From Bacillus badius NBRC 15713 (lineage in GTDB: Bacteria > Bacillota > Bacilli > Bacillales > Domibacillaceae), in assembly GCF_001591605.1 (NCBI RefSeq), contig NZ_BCVF01000004.1, positions 105,025 to 169,024 of the forward strand: a stretch of DNA of 64,000 nucleotides, given 5' to 3'. Positions 8,900 to 17,660 of the stretch are shown here, one piece after another. Made by a program: the position numbers and the translations under genes. The notes beneath the pieces were generated by a model. It was given only the letters and a program-made list of their open reading frames with translations, had not been told where the DNA came from and did not search any database. The stretch's first letter is position 1. Each line of letters starts with the position of its first letter.

Positions 8900-10228
8900 C
8901 TATAAAATGTCCGCTGCCAGCTGGGCAAGCCCTGACCGTTCGCCTTTGAGCAATTTTATATGGCCTGAAACGGCCTGGTCTTTAAACTTTTCAATGACAT
9001 AGGTTAAGCCATTATTGTATTCATCCAAATACGGATGGTCGATTTGGGCAGTATCACCCATCAGCACAATTTTGCTTCGTTCGCCAACCCTCGTCAAAAT
9101 GGTTTTCACTTCATGCTTCGTTAAGTTTTGTGCCTCATCAATAATGATATACTGCTCAGGAATGCTTCTTCCCCGTATATAAGTGAGTGCCTCCACTTCC
9201 ACCGAGTGAAGCCCCGCCAAAATTTGATCAATTTCTCCCGGCTTTTTTGTATTAAATAAAAATTCAAGATTGTCGTAAATCGGCTGAACCCATGGGCGAA
9301 GCTTCTCCTGCTTTTCACCGGGCAAGTAGCCGATATCTTTTCCGACCGGAACAATCGGCCGGGCAACGAGCAATTTTTTAAACAGATGAAAATCCTCTGT
9401 TTGCAAAAGTCCTGCCGCAAGAGCAAGGAGCGTTTTTCCTGTTCCTGCCTTGCCCGCCATGGTAACAAGCGGAATATCAGGTCGCATCAACAATTCAATC
9501 GCCATCATTTGCTGAACATTGCGCGGCTTGATTCCCCAAATAATATCTTCATCATGAAAAAGCTTCTTTAACATTTTCCCTTTGGCATCCACTATGCCAA
9601 CCGCTGATGCTGAACTGCCAAGAGCGTCTTTTAAGATCAAAAACTGGTTAGGATAAAAAGGATGATGAGCGATTTCAGAAAGCGGCAGCTCCCCTTTTTG
9701 GTACAACGCATCAAGCGCTTCTTTCGGTACATACATCTCTAAAAAACCCATATATATATCGCTCATCTCAATGACGCGGTCACTCAAGAAGTCTTCTGCC
9801 TGCAAGCCAAGTGCATCGGCTTTTACCCGCACGAGCGTGTCTTTGCTTACTAAAATCACTGCCCGGCCATTCGTTTTCTCTTCTTCTTCAACAGATAAAT
9901 TTTTGGCGACTGCCAAGATGCGGTTGTCATTTGTTTTTTCCAAAAACACATCTTGCAGCTTTTGAAAAGAACGATGATTTAATTCAATTCTCAAGCTTCC
10001 TCCGTTTTCCAATTGAATCCGCTCATGGAGTTTCCCTGTTTCCCGCATTTTATCAATGAGCTTTGATACAAGTCTGGCGTTTCTTCCGATTTCATCCATA
10101 TATCTTTTCTTTGAGTCTAATTCTTCGAGCACTACTGCCGGGATAACAACTTCATTTTCTTCAAAAGAGAAAATAGCGTATGGATCTTGCAACAAGACAT
10201 TGGTATCCAGCACATAAATTTTACTCAA
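8900..10228 (-). CDS. ylaK: PIN domain-PhoH ATPase fusion (PhoH2 type)
   Basis: Likely RNA helicase-ribonuclease. Residues 1-140 are a PIN nuclease domain starting VLDTNVLLQDP with acidic metal ligands; residues from about 240 are a PhoH P-loop ATPase with Walker A GKAGTGKTLL, Walker B IIIDEAQN and arginine-rich C-terminal motifs. 442 residues, the same as B. subtilis YlaK. The start is the TTG at 10228 with AGGAGG 7 nt upstream. PIN-PhoH proteins unwind and cut RNA in other bacteria; the substrate here is unknown. Confidence 0.95.
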   Translation of the reverse strand: MSKIYVLDTNVLLQDPYAIFSFEENEVVIPAVVLEELDSKKRYMDEIGRNARLVSKLIDKMRETGKLHERIQLENGGSLRIELNHRSFQKLQDVFLEKTNDNRILAVAKNLSVEEEEKTNGRAVILVSKDTLVRVKADALGLQAEDFLSDRVIEMSDIYMGFLEMYVPKEALDALYQKGELPLSEIAHHPFYPNQFLILKDALGSSASAVGIVDAKGKMLKKLFHDEDIIWGIKPRNVQQMMAIELLMRPDIPLVTMAGKAGTGKTLLALAAGLLQTEDFHLFKKLLVARPIVPVGKDIGYLPGEKQEKLRPWVQPIYDNLEFLFNTKKPGEIDQILAGLHSVEVEALTYIRGRSIPEQYIIIDEAQNLTKHEVKTILTRVGERSKIVLMGDTAQIDHPYLDEYNNGLTYVIEKFKDQAVSGHIKLLKGERSGLAQLAADIL

Positions 10229-10394
10229 CGAGACGCCTCCTGCTTTGTTCATCTTTTTTTATTATATGAGAATAAGCGGTACCAGGTTCAACGAATAGCA
10301 AGGCTGATAAAAATATATGTGTGCATGAATAAGATTAGAAGAGAATCGCAAAATATAAAGAACCGTTGATTTATAAATAAAAGAGGTGATACAC

Positions 10395-10997
10395 ATGAAG
10401 CGAATACTTCCTTTACTCGCTCTCTCTCTTCTTTTCGGGTGTGCCCAGAAAGAAGACGCATCTTTAGATAAGAACGAACAAACTACCGGCGAAGCACGTT
10501 ATAAAGCGCAAGTTAATAACAGCGTTCCAACTGACAGAAGCAATCTCTCGTTAGGCGAGGCCGGACGCCGGCTCGCGGCTACCGCCCAGACGATGCCGGG
10601 AGTGAATGACGCCGCTGCTGTAGCTTGGGGGCGATATGCCATTGTCGGCATTGATGTAGACGCCAATTTAGACCGGTCAGAAGTCGGCTCCATAAAGTAC
10701 ACCGTAGCGGAAGCGCTGAGGCACCAGCCGTATGGTGCGGAAGCAGTGGTAGTAGCCGATCCGGACTTATATGCCCGCCTCAAGGAGATTGGCCAAGACA
10801 TTGAAAATGGACGGCCGCTGCAAGGCTTGGCCAATGAGCTTGCAGATATTGCTGGACGCGCCATGCCCGAAGTTCCAGGCGACTTAACAGAGCCTGAGCC
10901 TAAAAGAGCAACTGAACAGCCAAAGAAACAATTATCTCCCTCTGAATCGCACCAATTAGAAAAGCAGCAGGAAGAGCAATCCAACCACCATAAGTAA
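10395..10997 (+). CDS. ylaJ: YhcN/YlaJ family sporulation lipoprotein
   Basis: 200-residue precursor with a signal peptide ending in a lipobox L-L-F-G-C (Cys 18). The middle part (about 45-130) is the YhcN/YlaJ domain, with the stretch ALRHQPYGAEAVVVADPDLYARL, and the tail is a hydrophilic Gln/Glu/Lys-rich segment. Relatives are found in the forespore and spore and help germination. ATG at 10395 with AAGAGGTGAT upstream; the in-frame GTG at 10386 overlaps that site. Confidence 0.9.
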   Translation: MKRILPLLALSLLFGCAQKEDASLDKNEQTTGEARYKAQVNNSVPTDRSNLSLGEAGRRLAATAQTMPGVNDAAAVAWGRYAIVGIDVDANLDRSEVGSIKYTVAEALRHQPYGAEAVVVADPDLYARLKEIGQDIENGRPLQGLANELADIAGRAMPEVPGDLTEPEPKRATEQPKKQLSPSESHQLEKQQEEQSNHHK

Positions 10998-11052
10998 AAT
11001 GAACAATCTATAAGTTGACGGCGGCGGAGCAGAAAAGACACAGTCGCTTTTC

Positions 11053-11517
11053 TTACTCTTCCGCTCCTTTTCTGAGAGCTTCTAATACTTGCCGGTCGAG
11101 TTTCTGAGCTGCCTGCTCGTCATATGTTTTCTCGTGTTTCGGCTCCAGGATAATTTTCGACCCGTAAAACATCACATCACGTATTTCAGTAATGCAAATT
11201 TCTATAATCGCTGTCTGAACAGGGACACCGGCTGCTTTTTCCGTAATAATTTTCCCAGTGCCGGATATGGCATAGGCTGATTCATTTGCCAATAGGTGAA
11301 TAGCCATTGCCGGATTTTGTTTAATGTTTTCTACCATGCTTGAGCGGCTGTGCACAGCAATGCGCAAGGTATGCTCGTCTAATGCACGGATCCAGGAAAT
11401 AGCGTGAATAGCCGGATTTCCGGATTCCTTATCAATGGTGGCAATTGTGACGAGGCGGTCTTCTTGCAATGCCTCAAACAACGGCGGTATTAAATAAGTT
11501 TCTATTCTGTTAGCCAC
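11053..11517 (-). CDS. PNPOx-like (FMN-binding split-barrel) family protein
   Basis: 154 residues with the pyridoxamine 5'-phosphate oxidase-like split-barrel pattern: an N-terminal helix, then strands LVTIATIDKESGNPAIHAISWI and TLRIAVHSRSSMVENIKQNP. Such proteins bind FMN, F420 or heme; no substrate can be inferred. The GTG at 11517 is chosen because the GGGAGG site sits 8 nt upstream, while the ATG at 11523 is only about 2 nt from it. Confidence 0.85.
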   Translation of the reverse strand: MANRIETYLIPPLFEALQEDRLVTIATIDKESGNPAIHAISWIRALDEHTLRIAVHSRSSMVENIKQNPAMAIHLLANESAYAISGTGKIITEKAAGVPVQTAIIEICITEIRDVMFYGSKIILEPKHEKTYDEQAAQKLDRQVLEALRKGAEE

Positions 11518-11739
11518 ATTCATCCCCTCCCTTTGTCTTTATTATACATAACAGGCTACACTATGCCGAATTTGTGCTGCCCCTTTTTCTCTTCACTCTA
11601 TTGTTTTATAAGCTGAAAATATTTTTTGAATTATGTACAATGAAATTTTTACTCATTAAATAAACAATAGAAATCCTAAACAGAACACTTGACTGCTTTC
11701 ATCTCATTGCTATCTTAGAAGACGCCCCTGCAATACTCA

Positions 11740-11748
11740 TGGTATAAT
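11740..11748 (+). promoter_or_regulatory. Extended -10 promoter of ylaI
   Basis: TGGTATAAT, an extended -10 element, 27 bp before the start, with no good -35 hexamer. Confidence 0.6.
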
Positions 11749-11774
11749 GGGCAAAAAAGCTGGAGGTAGCTGAA

Positions 11775-11975
11775 GTGAGAGTAAAATGTATTCTATGCGA
11801 AAAAATTGAAAAAATCGATGATCAGCTCCCTGTCGCCAAACGGTTAAGAAACCGGCCAATCCATACATATATGTGCACGGAATGCAGCGAACGAATAGCC
11901 GAGAAAACCCAAGCACGGATTGCCACCGGCAAGTTTCGGATTTACCGTTCCGGCAAGGAGCAGGAAATTTTGTAA
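11775..11975 (+). CDS. ylaI: YlaI family small zinc-ribbon-like protein
   Basis: 66-residue basic protein with two CxxC pairs (CILC near residue 5 and CTEC near residue 34), most likely one zinc ribbon. It matches YlaI in size and place. Function unknown. GTG start at 11775 with GGAGGT 7 nt upstream. Confidence 0.9.
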   Translation: MRVKCILCEKIEKIDDQLPVAKRLRNRPIHTYMCTECSERIAEKTQARIATGKFRIYRSGKEQEIL

Positions 11976-11997
11976 ACAGCCACCTTCATGGCTGCAT

Positions 11998-12033
11998 AAA
12001 AAAAGGATGCCTAAAAGCGGGCATCCTTTTAAA
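11998..12033 (+). terminator. Terminator of ylaI
   Basis: Stem AAAAGGATGCC / GGCATCCTTTT with a 7-nt loop. Its sequence resembles the upstream hairpin of the ylaH terminator at 12588-12613. Confidence 0.85.
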
Positions 12034-12139
12034 GTGGAGAAAAGCAGCACTTTGCCGTAAAATCCGTATCCCACAAATCATCAATAAAAAAGAAATCAAT
12101 CCCTGCCTCAGGCTTTATGTACAGCTACCCTCTTTTTTA

Positions 12140-12284
12140 TACACCCCGTTAATTAGAACGGAGGGCGCGAAGACTCCGGCGGGATCTGCGGGACAGGCGA
12201 GACCCCGCAGGCGCGCTGGCGCTGAGGAGGCTCGCCGCACGCCCCGCGGAAAGCGAAGCGCCTGGAGTGGAAAGCAACAGACCC
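12140..12284 (+). repeat. GC-rich intergenic repeat, copy A (145 bp)
   Basis: Much richer in GC than its surroundings. It begins with the inverted repeat CCGTT-N6-AACGG, contains hairpin arms CTGCGGG / CCCGCAG and GGCGAG / CTCGCC, and ends with GGAAAGCGAAGCGCCTGGAG. ACTCC near the 5' end can pair with GGAGT near the 3' end. Copy B, 241 bp downstream, differs at one base. No credible protein is encoded; open frames here are by-products of the base composition. Confidence 0.93.
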
Positions 12285-12380
12285 TATTCATAAGTAAATT
12301 AAAAAGAACGGCGGCTTTTTCATTCAGCTGCATAATGGTGCCAGTTTTCACCCGTATGGCTGCACCAATCCCTTATTTTT

Positions 12381-12525
12381 TACACCCCGTTAATTAGAAC
12401 GGAGGGCGCGAAGACTCCGGCGGGATCTGCGGGACAGGCGAGACCCCGCAGACGCGCTGGCGCTGAGGAGGCTCGCCGCACGCCCCGCGGAAAGCGAAGC
12501 GCCTGGAGTGGAAAGCAACAGACCC
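12381..12525 (+). repeat. GC-rich intergenic repeat, copy B (145 bp)
   Basis: Same orientation as copy A and identical except for one G-to-A change in the string CCCCGCAG(G/A)CGCGC. The intervening DNA (12285-12380) is unrelated, so this is a dispersed-type element in two close copies and not a simple tandem duplication of a larger unit. It lies between the convergent genes ylaI and ylaH. Confidence 0.93.
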
Positions 12526-12536
12526 CATGCATATAC

Positions 12537-12613
12537 AAAAAAAGACCGCGGACAAACTCAATTCTCGTTGAGTTTGTCCACAGTCTGAAGGATACCTAAA
12601 AGCAGGCATCCTT
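12537..12613 (-). terminator. Double-hairpin terminator of ylaH
   Basis: Read on the minus strand: first hairpin AAGGATGCC / GGTATCCTT, then an 18-bp stem GACTGTGGACAAACTCAA / TTGAGTTTGTCCGCGGTC followed by seven T. The same two-hairpin design, with related sequence, ends ktrC. Confidence 0.9.
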
Positions 12614-12616
12614 GTT

Positions 12617-12928
12617 TTAATTTTGATTCTCTTCCTTATGCATCCTGAGCCTAAACTTATATACGCCGAGCACAAGCGCGGCAACAATCAAGCTCTCTAC
12701 AACAGGCAGCTGGTACGACAGAATCAGCAGCAGCAGCGAGCCGACAATAAGCGACACATAAACAATAATATTCTTTCCGACAGATAATTTCTTGGCAAAG
12801 CCGAGGTTATAGACAAGAACACAAAGCAATATAATCGCCAGCCAATAAATTCTTACAGGCCAGTAAGTTCCCCCGAACACTTTAATCAAGGCTCCCAGCA
12901 ACGGGCTGACGTGTTCTAATCCTTCCAC
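12617..12928 (-). CDS. ylaH: YlaH-like membrane protein
   Basis: 103 residues with three predicted membrane segments (about 25-43, 52-72, 76-92) and a charged C-terminus. It matches the YlaH-like family in size and in its place next to typA. Function unknown. GTG start at 12928 with AAGGGAG 9 nt upstream; 21 bp downstream of typA, so probably cotranscribed with it. Confidence 0.88.
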   Translation of the reverse strand: MEGLEHVSPLLGALIKVFGGTYWPVRIYWLAIILLCVLVYNLGFAKKLSVGKNIIVYVSLIVGSLLLLILSYQLPVVESLIVAALVLGVYKFRLRMHKEENQN

Positions 12929-12949
12929 TCCCTATCTCTCCCTTACAAA

Positions 12950-14785
12950 TTAAATTTCTTCATATTTTTTCTTTTTGGCTGCCCGCTCCCGTTCATTCTT
13001 ATCAAGAATTTTCTTGCGCAAACGAATCGATTGCGGCGTTAGCTCGCAGTATTCATCATCATTTAAGTACTCAAGCGCTTCTTCTAACGACATAATACGC
13101 GGCTTTTTCATTGTTGTGGTTTGATCTTTTGTAGCAGACCGTACGTTTGTCGCCTGCTTCAATTTAGTAATATTGACGGTCAAGTCATTTTCACGCGTAT
13201 GCTCGCCAACAATCATTCCGCCGTAAATCTCTGTTCCAGGCTCTACAAAGATGGTTCCACGGTCTTCTACTTGCATGATGCCATACTGAGAAGCTTTTCC
13301 AGCTTCCATAGAAACAAGCACACCTTGACGGCGACCGCCTACGCGTCCTGGCTGCATCGGCTGATAGCTGTCAAATGTATGATTAATAATTCCATAGCCA
13401 CGCGTCATCGTTAAGAATTCCGTCGTATAACCGATCAATCCGCGGGCAGGAACCATGAAAATTAAACGGACTTGACCATTGCCATTATTAATCATATCAA
13501 GCATTTCACCTTTGCGCGAGCCTAATGATTCAATAATAGCGCCCGTGTATTCTTCAGGAACATCAATTTGCACACGCTCAACTGGCTCACAGCGTACTCC
13601 GTCAACTTCCTTCACGATAACTTGAGGTTTAGACACTTGGATTTCAAAGCCTTCGCGGCGCATATTTTCCAACAGAATGGATAAATGGAGTTCACCGCGT
13701 CCGGAAACAACCCAAGCATCCGGAGAATCCGTTTCCTCTACTCGCAGGCTCACATCTGTTTCCAGCTGCGCGTCAAGACGCTCCTGAATCTTTCTGGCCG
13801 TCACAAACTTCCCTTCGCGGCCGGCGAATGGGCTGTTGTTGACAAGGAATGTCATTTGCAGCGTCGGTTCGTCAATATGCAAAATCGGGAGAGCTTCCTG
13901 ATAATCGACCGGGCAAACTGTTTCTCCAACGTTAATATCTTCCATGCCGGAAACGGCAATTAAATCTCCAGCCTTCGCTTCTTCAATTTCAATCCGCTTT
14001 AATCCCATAAAGCCAAATAATTTCGTGACACGGAACTGCTTAACTGTTCCATCCGTTTTCATTAAGGCTACTTGCTGGCCAACTGTGATCGTTCCGCGGA
14101 ATACACGGCCAATACCAATCCGGCCGACATAATCGTTGTAATCAAGCAAGGCTACTTGGAATTGAAGCGGTTCGTCACTATTGTCCACCGGTGCCGGGAT
14201 ATGCTCAACGATAGCCTCAAATAAAGATTCCATGTTTTCATCTTGCTTATCAGGTGACGTGCTCGCTGTTCCGTTGATCCCTGATGCATAAATCACTGGG
14301 AATTCAAGCTGTTCGTCATTCGCATCCAGCTCAATGAACAATTCAAGCACTTCGTCGACCACTTCTTCCGGACGGGCAAAGTCGCGGTCAATTTTATTAA
14401 CAACAACAATCGGGCGCAGATTTTGTTCGAGCGCCTTTTTCAAGACAAAGCGTGTTTGCGGCATGCATCCTTCATAAGCATCGACAACAAGAAGAACGCC
14501 ATCGACCATTTTCATAATTCGCTCAACTTCACCGCCAAAGTCGGCATGTCCAGGTGTATCCAATATATTAATTTTCGTGTCTTTATATTGAATGGCTGTA
14601 TTTTTTGCAAGGATCGTAATTCCGCGCTCTCTTTCGATGTCCCCAGAATCCATCGCACGTTCCTCTACATGCTCATTGCTTCTGAAGCTGCCTGATTGTT
14701 TAAGGAGTTGATCCACAAGAGTAGTTTTCCCATGGTCAACGTGAGCGATGATCGCAATGTTTCTTAAATCCGTTCTTGTATTCAA
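12950..14785 (-). CDS. typA: Translational GTPase TypA/BipA
   Basis: 611-residue ribosome-binding GTPase of the EF-G-like family, involved in ribosome assembly and stress or cold adaptation. G domain motifs: [10 protein letters not shown] (G1), the ERGITILAK switch region (G2), DTPGHADF (G3) and NKIDRD (G4); then beta-barrel, EF-G III/V-like domains and the BipA-specific C-terminal domain with [14 protein letters not shown] start at 14785 with AGGAGGA 7 nt upstream. Confidence 0.97.
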   Translation of the reverse strand: MNTRTDLRNIAIIAHVDHGKTTLVDQLLKQSGSFRSNEHVEERAMDSGDIERERGITILAKNTAIQYKDTKINILDTPGHADFGGEVERIMKMVDGVLLVVDAYEGCMPQTRFVLKKALEQNLRPIVVVNKIDRDFARPEEVVDEVLELFIELDANDEQLEFPVIYASGINGTASTSPDKQDENMESLFEAIVEHIPAPVDNSDEPLQFQVALLDYNDYVGRIGIGRVFRGTITVGQQVALMKTDGTVKQFRVTKLFGFMGLKRIEIEEAKAGDLIAVSGMEDINVGETVCPVDYQEALPILHIDEPTLQMTFLVNNSPFAGREGKFVTARKIQERLDAQLETDVSLRVEETDSPDAWVVSGRGELHLSILLENMRREGFEIQVSKPQVIVKEVDGVRCEPVERVQIDVPEEYTGAIIESLGSRKGEMLDMINNGNGQVRLIFMVPARGLIGYTTEFLTMTRGYGIINHTFDSYQPMQPGRVGGRRQGVLVSMEAGKASQYGIMQVEDRGTIFVEPGTEIYGGMIVGEHTRENDLTVNITKLKQATNVRSATKDQTTTMKKPRIMSLEEALEYLNDDEYCELTPQSIRLRKKILDKNERERAAKKKKYEEI

Positions 14786-14939
14786 ATTAGTTCCTCCTGA
14801 CTAATAAAACCTTCCATTCATAAAATTCGCTTTTGTAACTGGATTATTATATCACAAGTTGTTTTGAAATCCTAATTGATATTAAAGGTTTCTCTGCTTA
14901 AAAAAATCTTGTACAATAAAGAAAAAGGAGGCTCTTGTT

Positions 14940-15125
14940 GTGAAAGAGATTAAGTGGATTTTTATATTTTTCGCTATTGCGGCTGCATCCTGCATGATCG
15001 GCATGGGAATTGCCATAGCAGAAAAAAGCATACTGGGCCTTATTTTGTGCATCGTTGCCCTCTTTGCCGTTATGGGTTTCGGCTTTTCTACAAAAGCTAA
15101 AATGAGAAGAGCCGGGAAGCTGTAG
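14940..15125 (+). CDS. ylaF: YlaF family small membrane protein (DUF5325)
   Basis: 61 residues with two hydrophobic helices (about 6-27 and 31-49) and a basic tail. It fits the ylaF position, divergent from typA. GTG start at 14940 with AGGAGGCT upstream. Function unknown. Confidence 0.85.
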   Translation: MKEIKWIFIFFAIAAASCMIGMGIAIAEKSILGLILCIVALFAVMGFGFSTKAKMRRAGKL

Positions 15126-15210
15126 GCTAACGCTGACGAGGCGCTCTCTACCCTTTAATAAATTCATTAGTGCTGTCAACTGACGGCGATGACTGATTAA
15201 CAACCGCACT

Positions 15211-15245
15211 AAAAAAGATGAAGCCAGCTGGCTTCATCCTTTTTG
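15211..15245. terminator. Bidirectional terminator between ylaF and suhB
   Basis: Stem GATGAAGCCA / TGGCTTCATC with a run of six A on one side and T on the other. Confidence 0.88.
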
Positions 15246-15249
15246 CTTG

Positions 15250-16044
15250 TTAATCTTTTAATAAAAATTCGTCTAATATCCGCCCATGAAGAATCGGAGC
15301 TCCAGCAAACACACTGTTTATCTTTATCATATTTAGGTCTTCACCGAACAAATTTGTCACACAGCCGCCCGCTTCTTCCACCAGCAGTTTCCCGGCTGCA
15401 AAATCCCACGGAGATAACCTCATAGATAAATAGCCATCCAGCCGACCTGCTGCCACATAAGCAAGCTCCAAGGCGGCAGAGCCGTAGGAGCGTGTGCCCC
15501 TCACCTGCACCGCTAAATTCACGAGCTTTCTTTCATCGAAATACCTGTTTTTCACAAGCCATGTGGCATTCAGCGCAATAAGCGCTTTTTCAACGGACAC
15601 TTCTGTCAGGGAAGGCAGCCTCACACCATTCATATAAGCTCCCTTTCCGCGTTCAGCGTAATATAACTCATCATGAGCCACATCATAAATGTAGCCTAAA
15701 CGTCCGACTCCATTTTCGTAAACACCGATTGAAATAGCAAAATGACGCTGCTGATGGATAAAATTGGTCGTTCCATCAATTGGATCAATGATCCAAACAA
15801 TCCCTTTAAGGGAAGCGAGATCATCTCCCTGTCCCTCCTCCCCTAAAATCCGGTGGCCAGGATAGACCTTGCGAATGTTAGCAATAAAAAATCGCTCTGT
15901 TTCTTTATCAATATTTGTTACTAAATCGTTGGGATTTGATTTGGTATGAATGCTTAAAGAATGCTTGAACGACTCTCGAATAGAAGAGCCAGCCTCCATA
16001 ATCCACGTCTTTATCCGCTGATCCATTTCCGTCCAATTTACCAT
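15250..16044 (-). CDS. suhB: Inositol monophosphatase family protein (SuhB/YktC)
   Basis: 264-residue Mg-dependent phosphatase. Metal-binding motifs are present: GEEGQGDD (metal-site Glu), WIIDPIDGTTNF (core DPIDGTTNF signature) and SPWDFAAGKLLVEEAGG near the C-terminus. B. subtilis YktC/SuhB acts on inositol monophosphate and similar substrates; the true substrate is uncertain. ATG at 16044 with GGAGGA upstream; the frame extends to 16152 without support. Confidence 0.95.
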   Translation of the reverse strand: MVNWTEMDQRIKTWIMEAGSSIRESFKHSLSIHTKSNPNDLVTNIDKETERFFIANIRKVYPGHRILGEEGQGDDLASLKGIVWIIDPIDGTTNFIHQQRHFAISIGVYENGVGRLGYIYDVAHDELYYAERGKGAYMNGVRLPSLTEVSVEKALIALNATWLVKNRYFDERKLVNLAVQVRGTRSYGSAALELAYVAAGRLDGYLSMRLSPWDFAAGKLLVEEAGGCVTNLFGEDLNMIKINSVFAGAPILHGRILDEFLLKD

Positions 16045-16213
16045 AACTATTCCTCCAACGTGGAAAATTATGTAATGTCCCTTTGCCCATATTAGAATTA
16101 TAGTATATCTCGTTGCTTTTGCAAAACAAAAACGGCCTCGCCTTATGCACAATAGCGAGTCCGTCCATTAGTAATCAGCAGTCTTTATCATCTGTTTAAA
16201 TGGCTATTCTTCG

Positions 16214-16405
16214 TTATGCTTCCATTTTCAGCATTTGTTCGCGAAGAATATTCAGCTTCTCCTTTGATTTCTCCATTTGATCGGTATTTTTTGCCTTCAT
16301 TGCTTCATACAAAACAGCCAGTTCATAATCCAATTCTAATCGAATGACAGCCAGCTTTTCTTTTGATTGCGTATAGGTCTGCATACTATTCATCACTTGT
16401 TTCAT
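16214..16405 (-). CDS. Small conserved-type coiled-coil protein between suhB and yktB
   Basis: 63-residue, highly charged, all-helical protein, probably one helical hairpin, with Lys/Glu-rich heptads from about 15 to 63. Bacillus genomes carry a short gene of the ykz type at this place, but I do not recognise the family with certainty. ATG at 16405 with AAAGGAG 8 nt upstream; a GTG at 16414 overlaps that site. Confidence 0.7.
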   Translation of the reverse strand: MKQVMNSMQTYTQSKEKLAVIRLELDYELAVLYEAMKAKNTDQMEKSKEKLNILREQMLKMEA

Positions 16406-16558
16406 GGTCAGCACTCCTTTTATTATTCTCCTTATTCACCAGATCGTTTCTCCATTGCATTCAACTGCTTTGCTTTATTTGTTTCTATTGTATAGTATTT
16501 CTATTTCATCATTTTTTTATGTTAAAATATCCTCAAGTAACAATTGGGAGGATATTTT

Positions 16559-17179
16559 ATGAATTTCACTGGCTTTACTCAGGCTGATTTCGATGTTTTC
16601 CGAATCACCGGCTTAGATGAAAGAATGACCGCTTTAAAGGCATCGATTCGGCCGAAATTAGAATTTTTAGGCGAGCAGTTCTCCGGAGAGCTAAGTGTTC
16701 TGGCGGGAAATGAGATGTTTTCCCATGTGGCTAAGCACGCCCGCAGAACTGTAAATCCACCGGATGATACATGGGTTGCATTTGCTGACAACAAACGCGG
16801 ATACAAAAAACATCCTCACTTTCAAATTGGCTTATGGCAATCACATCTATTTATTTGGTATGCTGTAATTGATGAAGCGCCACATAAAGCAGAGATCGGT
16901 TCTCTCCTGGAGAAAAAAATCGACTATTTGCGAAAACATGTTCCTGATGAATTCGTGTGGTCGGACGATCACAGAAAACCAGAAGCAACTAAAATGAAAG
17001 ATCTATCTAATGAGCAATTGCTTCATTTGTTCCAGCGCCTCCAATCCGTTAAAAAATCGGAAATTCTTTGCGGCGTCCACTTGCCGAGGGAGGAAGCCGT
17101 TCAACTGTCCGGCCCTCAGTTAGTAGAGTTTATCCATGAGGCATTTGTAAAATTAATACCCCTATATAAATTGTCTTAA
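16559..17179 (+). CDS. yktB: YktB family protein (UPF0637, DUF1054)
   Basis: 206-residue soluble protein of the DUF1054 family (FTGFTQADFDVF at the N-terminus, PHFQIGLWQSHLFIWYAVI in the middle). A crystal structure exists for the B. subtilis member but no function is established. ATG at 16559 with GGGAGG 8 nt upstream. Confidence 0.92.
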   Translation: MNFTGFTQADFDVFRITGLDERMTALKASIRPKLEFLGEQFSGELSVLAGNEMFSHVAKHARRTVNPPDDTWVAFADNKRGYKKHPHFQIGLWQSHLFIWYAVIDEAPHKAEIGSLLEKKIDYLRKHVPDEFVWSDDHRKPEATKMKDLSNEQLLHLFQRLQSVKKSEILCGVHLPREEAVQLSGPQLVEFIHEAFVKLIPLYKLS

Positions 17180-17181
17180 AC

Positions 17182-17223
17182 AACATACCCCTCCTGAAAT
17201 CATCTTTCAGGAGGGGTATGTTT
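17182..17223. terminator. Bidirectional terminator between yktB and yktA
   Basis: 17-bp stem ACATACCCCTCCTGAAA / TTTCAGGAGGGGTATGT with a 5-nt loop. The T run is short. Confidence 0.8.
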
Positions 17224-17252
17224 CTTCGTGCCGCCCGGTTGATAAACGGCCA

Positions 17253-17525
17253 TTATTTCATTTTCACTTTTTCTCCGGCAGCAGCTGATTTCATTTGCTG
17301 TATAGCCCGGTAAGAGGAATAGCCGCTCACTTCTTCAAACTCATTGCACAGCCGCTTTTCTTCTGATTTGCTTGGCACAATCTCTTTAAAACGCCGATAA
17401 ATCGCCATTAGCTCCTCTTTATTCACACCGGCTTCATATGCCCGCTCAATCGCTTCAAAAAATTTGACCACATCAATCACTTCTTCTGTTGACCAATCCG
17501 GTGAAAACGGGTATGAGTATTCCAT
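17253..17525 (-). CDS. yktA: YktA family protein (UPF0223)
   Basis: 90-residue helical protein of the UPF0223 family ([20 protein letters not shown] at the N-terminus). It matches YktA between yktB and speA. Function unknown. ATG with TAGGGGG upstream. Confidence 0.9.
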   Translation of the reverse strand: MEYSYPFSPDWSTEEVIDVVKFFEAIERAYEAGVNKEELMAIYRRFKEIVPSKSEEKRLCNEFEEVSGYSSYRAIQQMKSAAAGEKVKMK

Positions 17526-17660
17526 CTGTTTGTCCCCCTATTTTTTTTTGCATATTACTCAGCCTTCTAGGCAAAGCTTTACGAACATGCTATAATTTCT
17601 TGTGCTTTTAAAGCTCTTGCACAACATAGATACGTTATAATAAATGAGGTGAAAAGTAAA

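Noticed and set aside
12115..12687. Several long ORFs in all frames over the GC-rich repeats
   Set aside because: They arise from the low stop-codon density of the repeat, lack ribosome sites and translate to low-complexity Arg/Pro/Gly-rich sequence.
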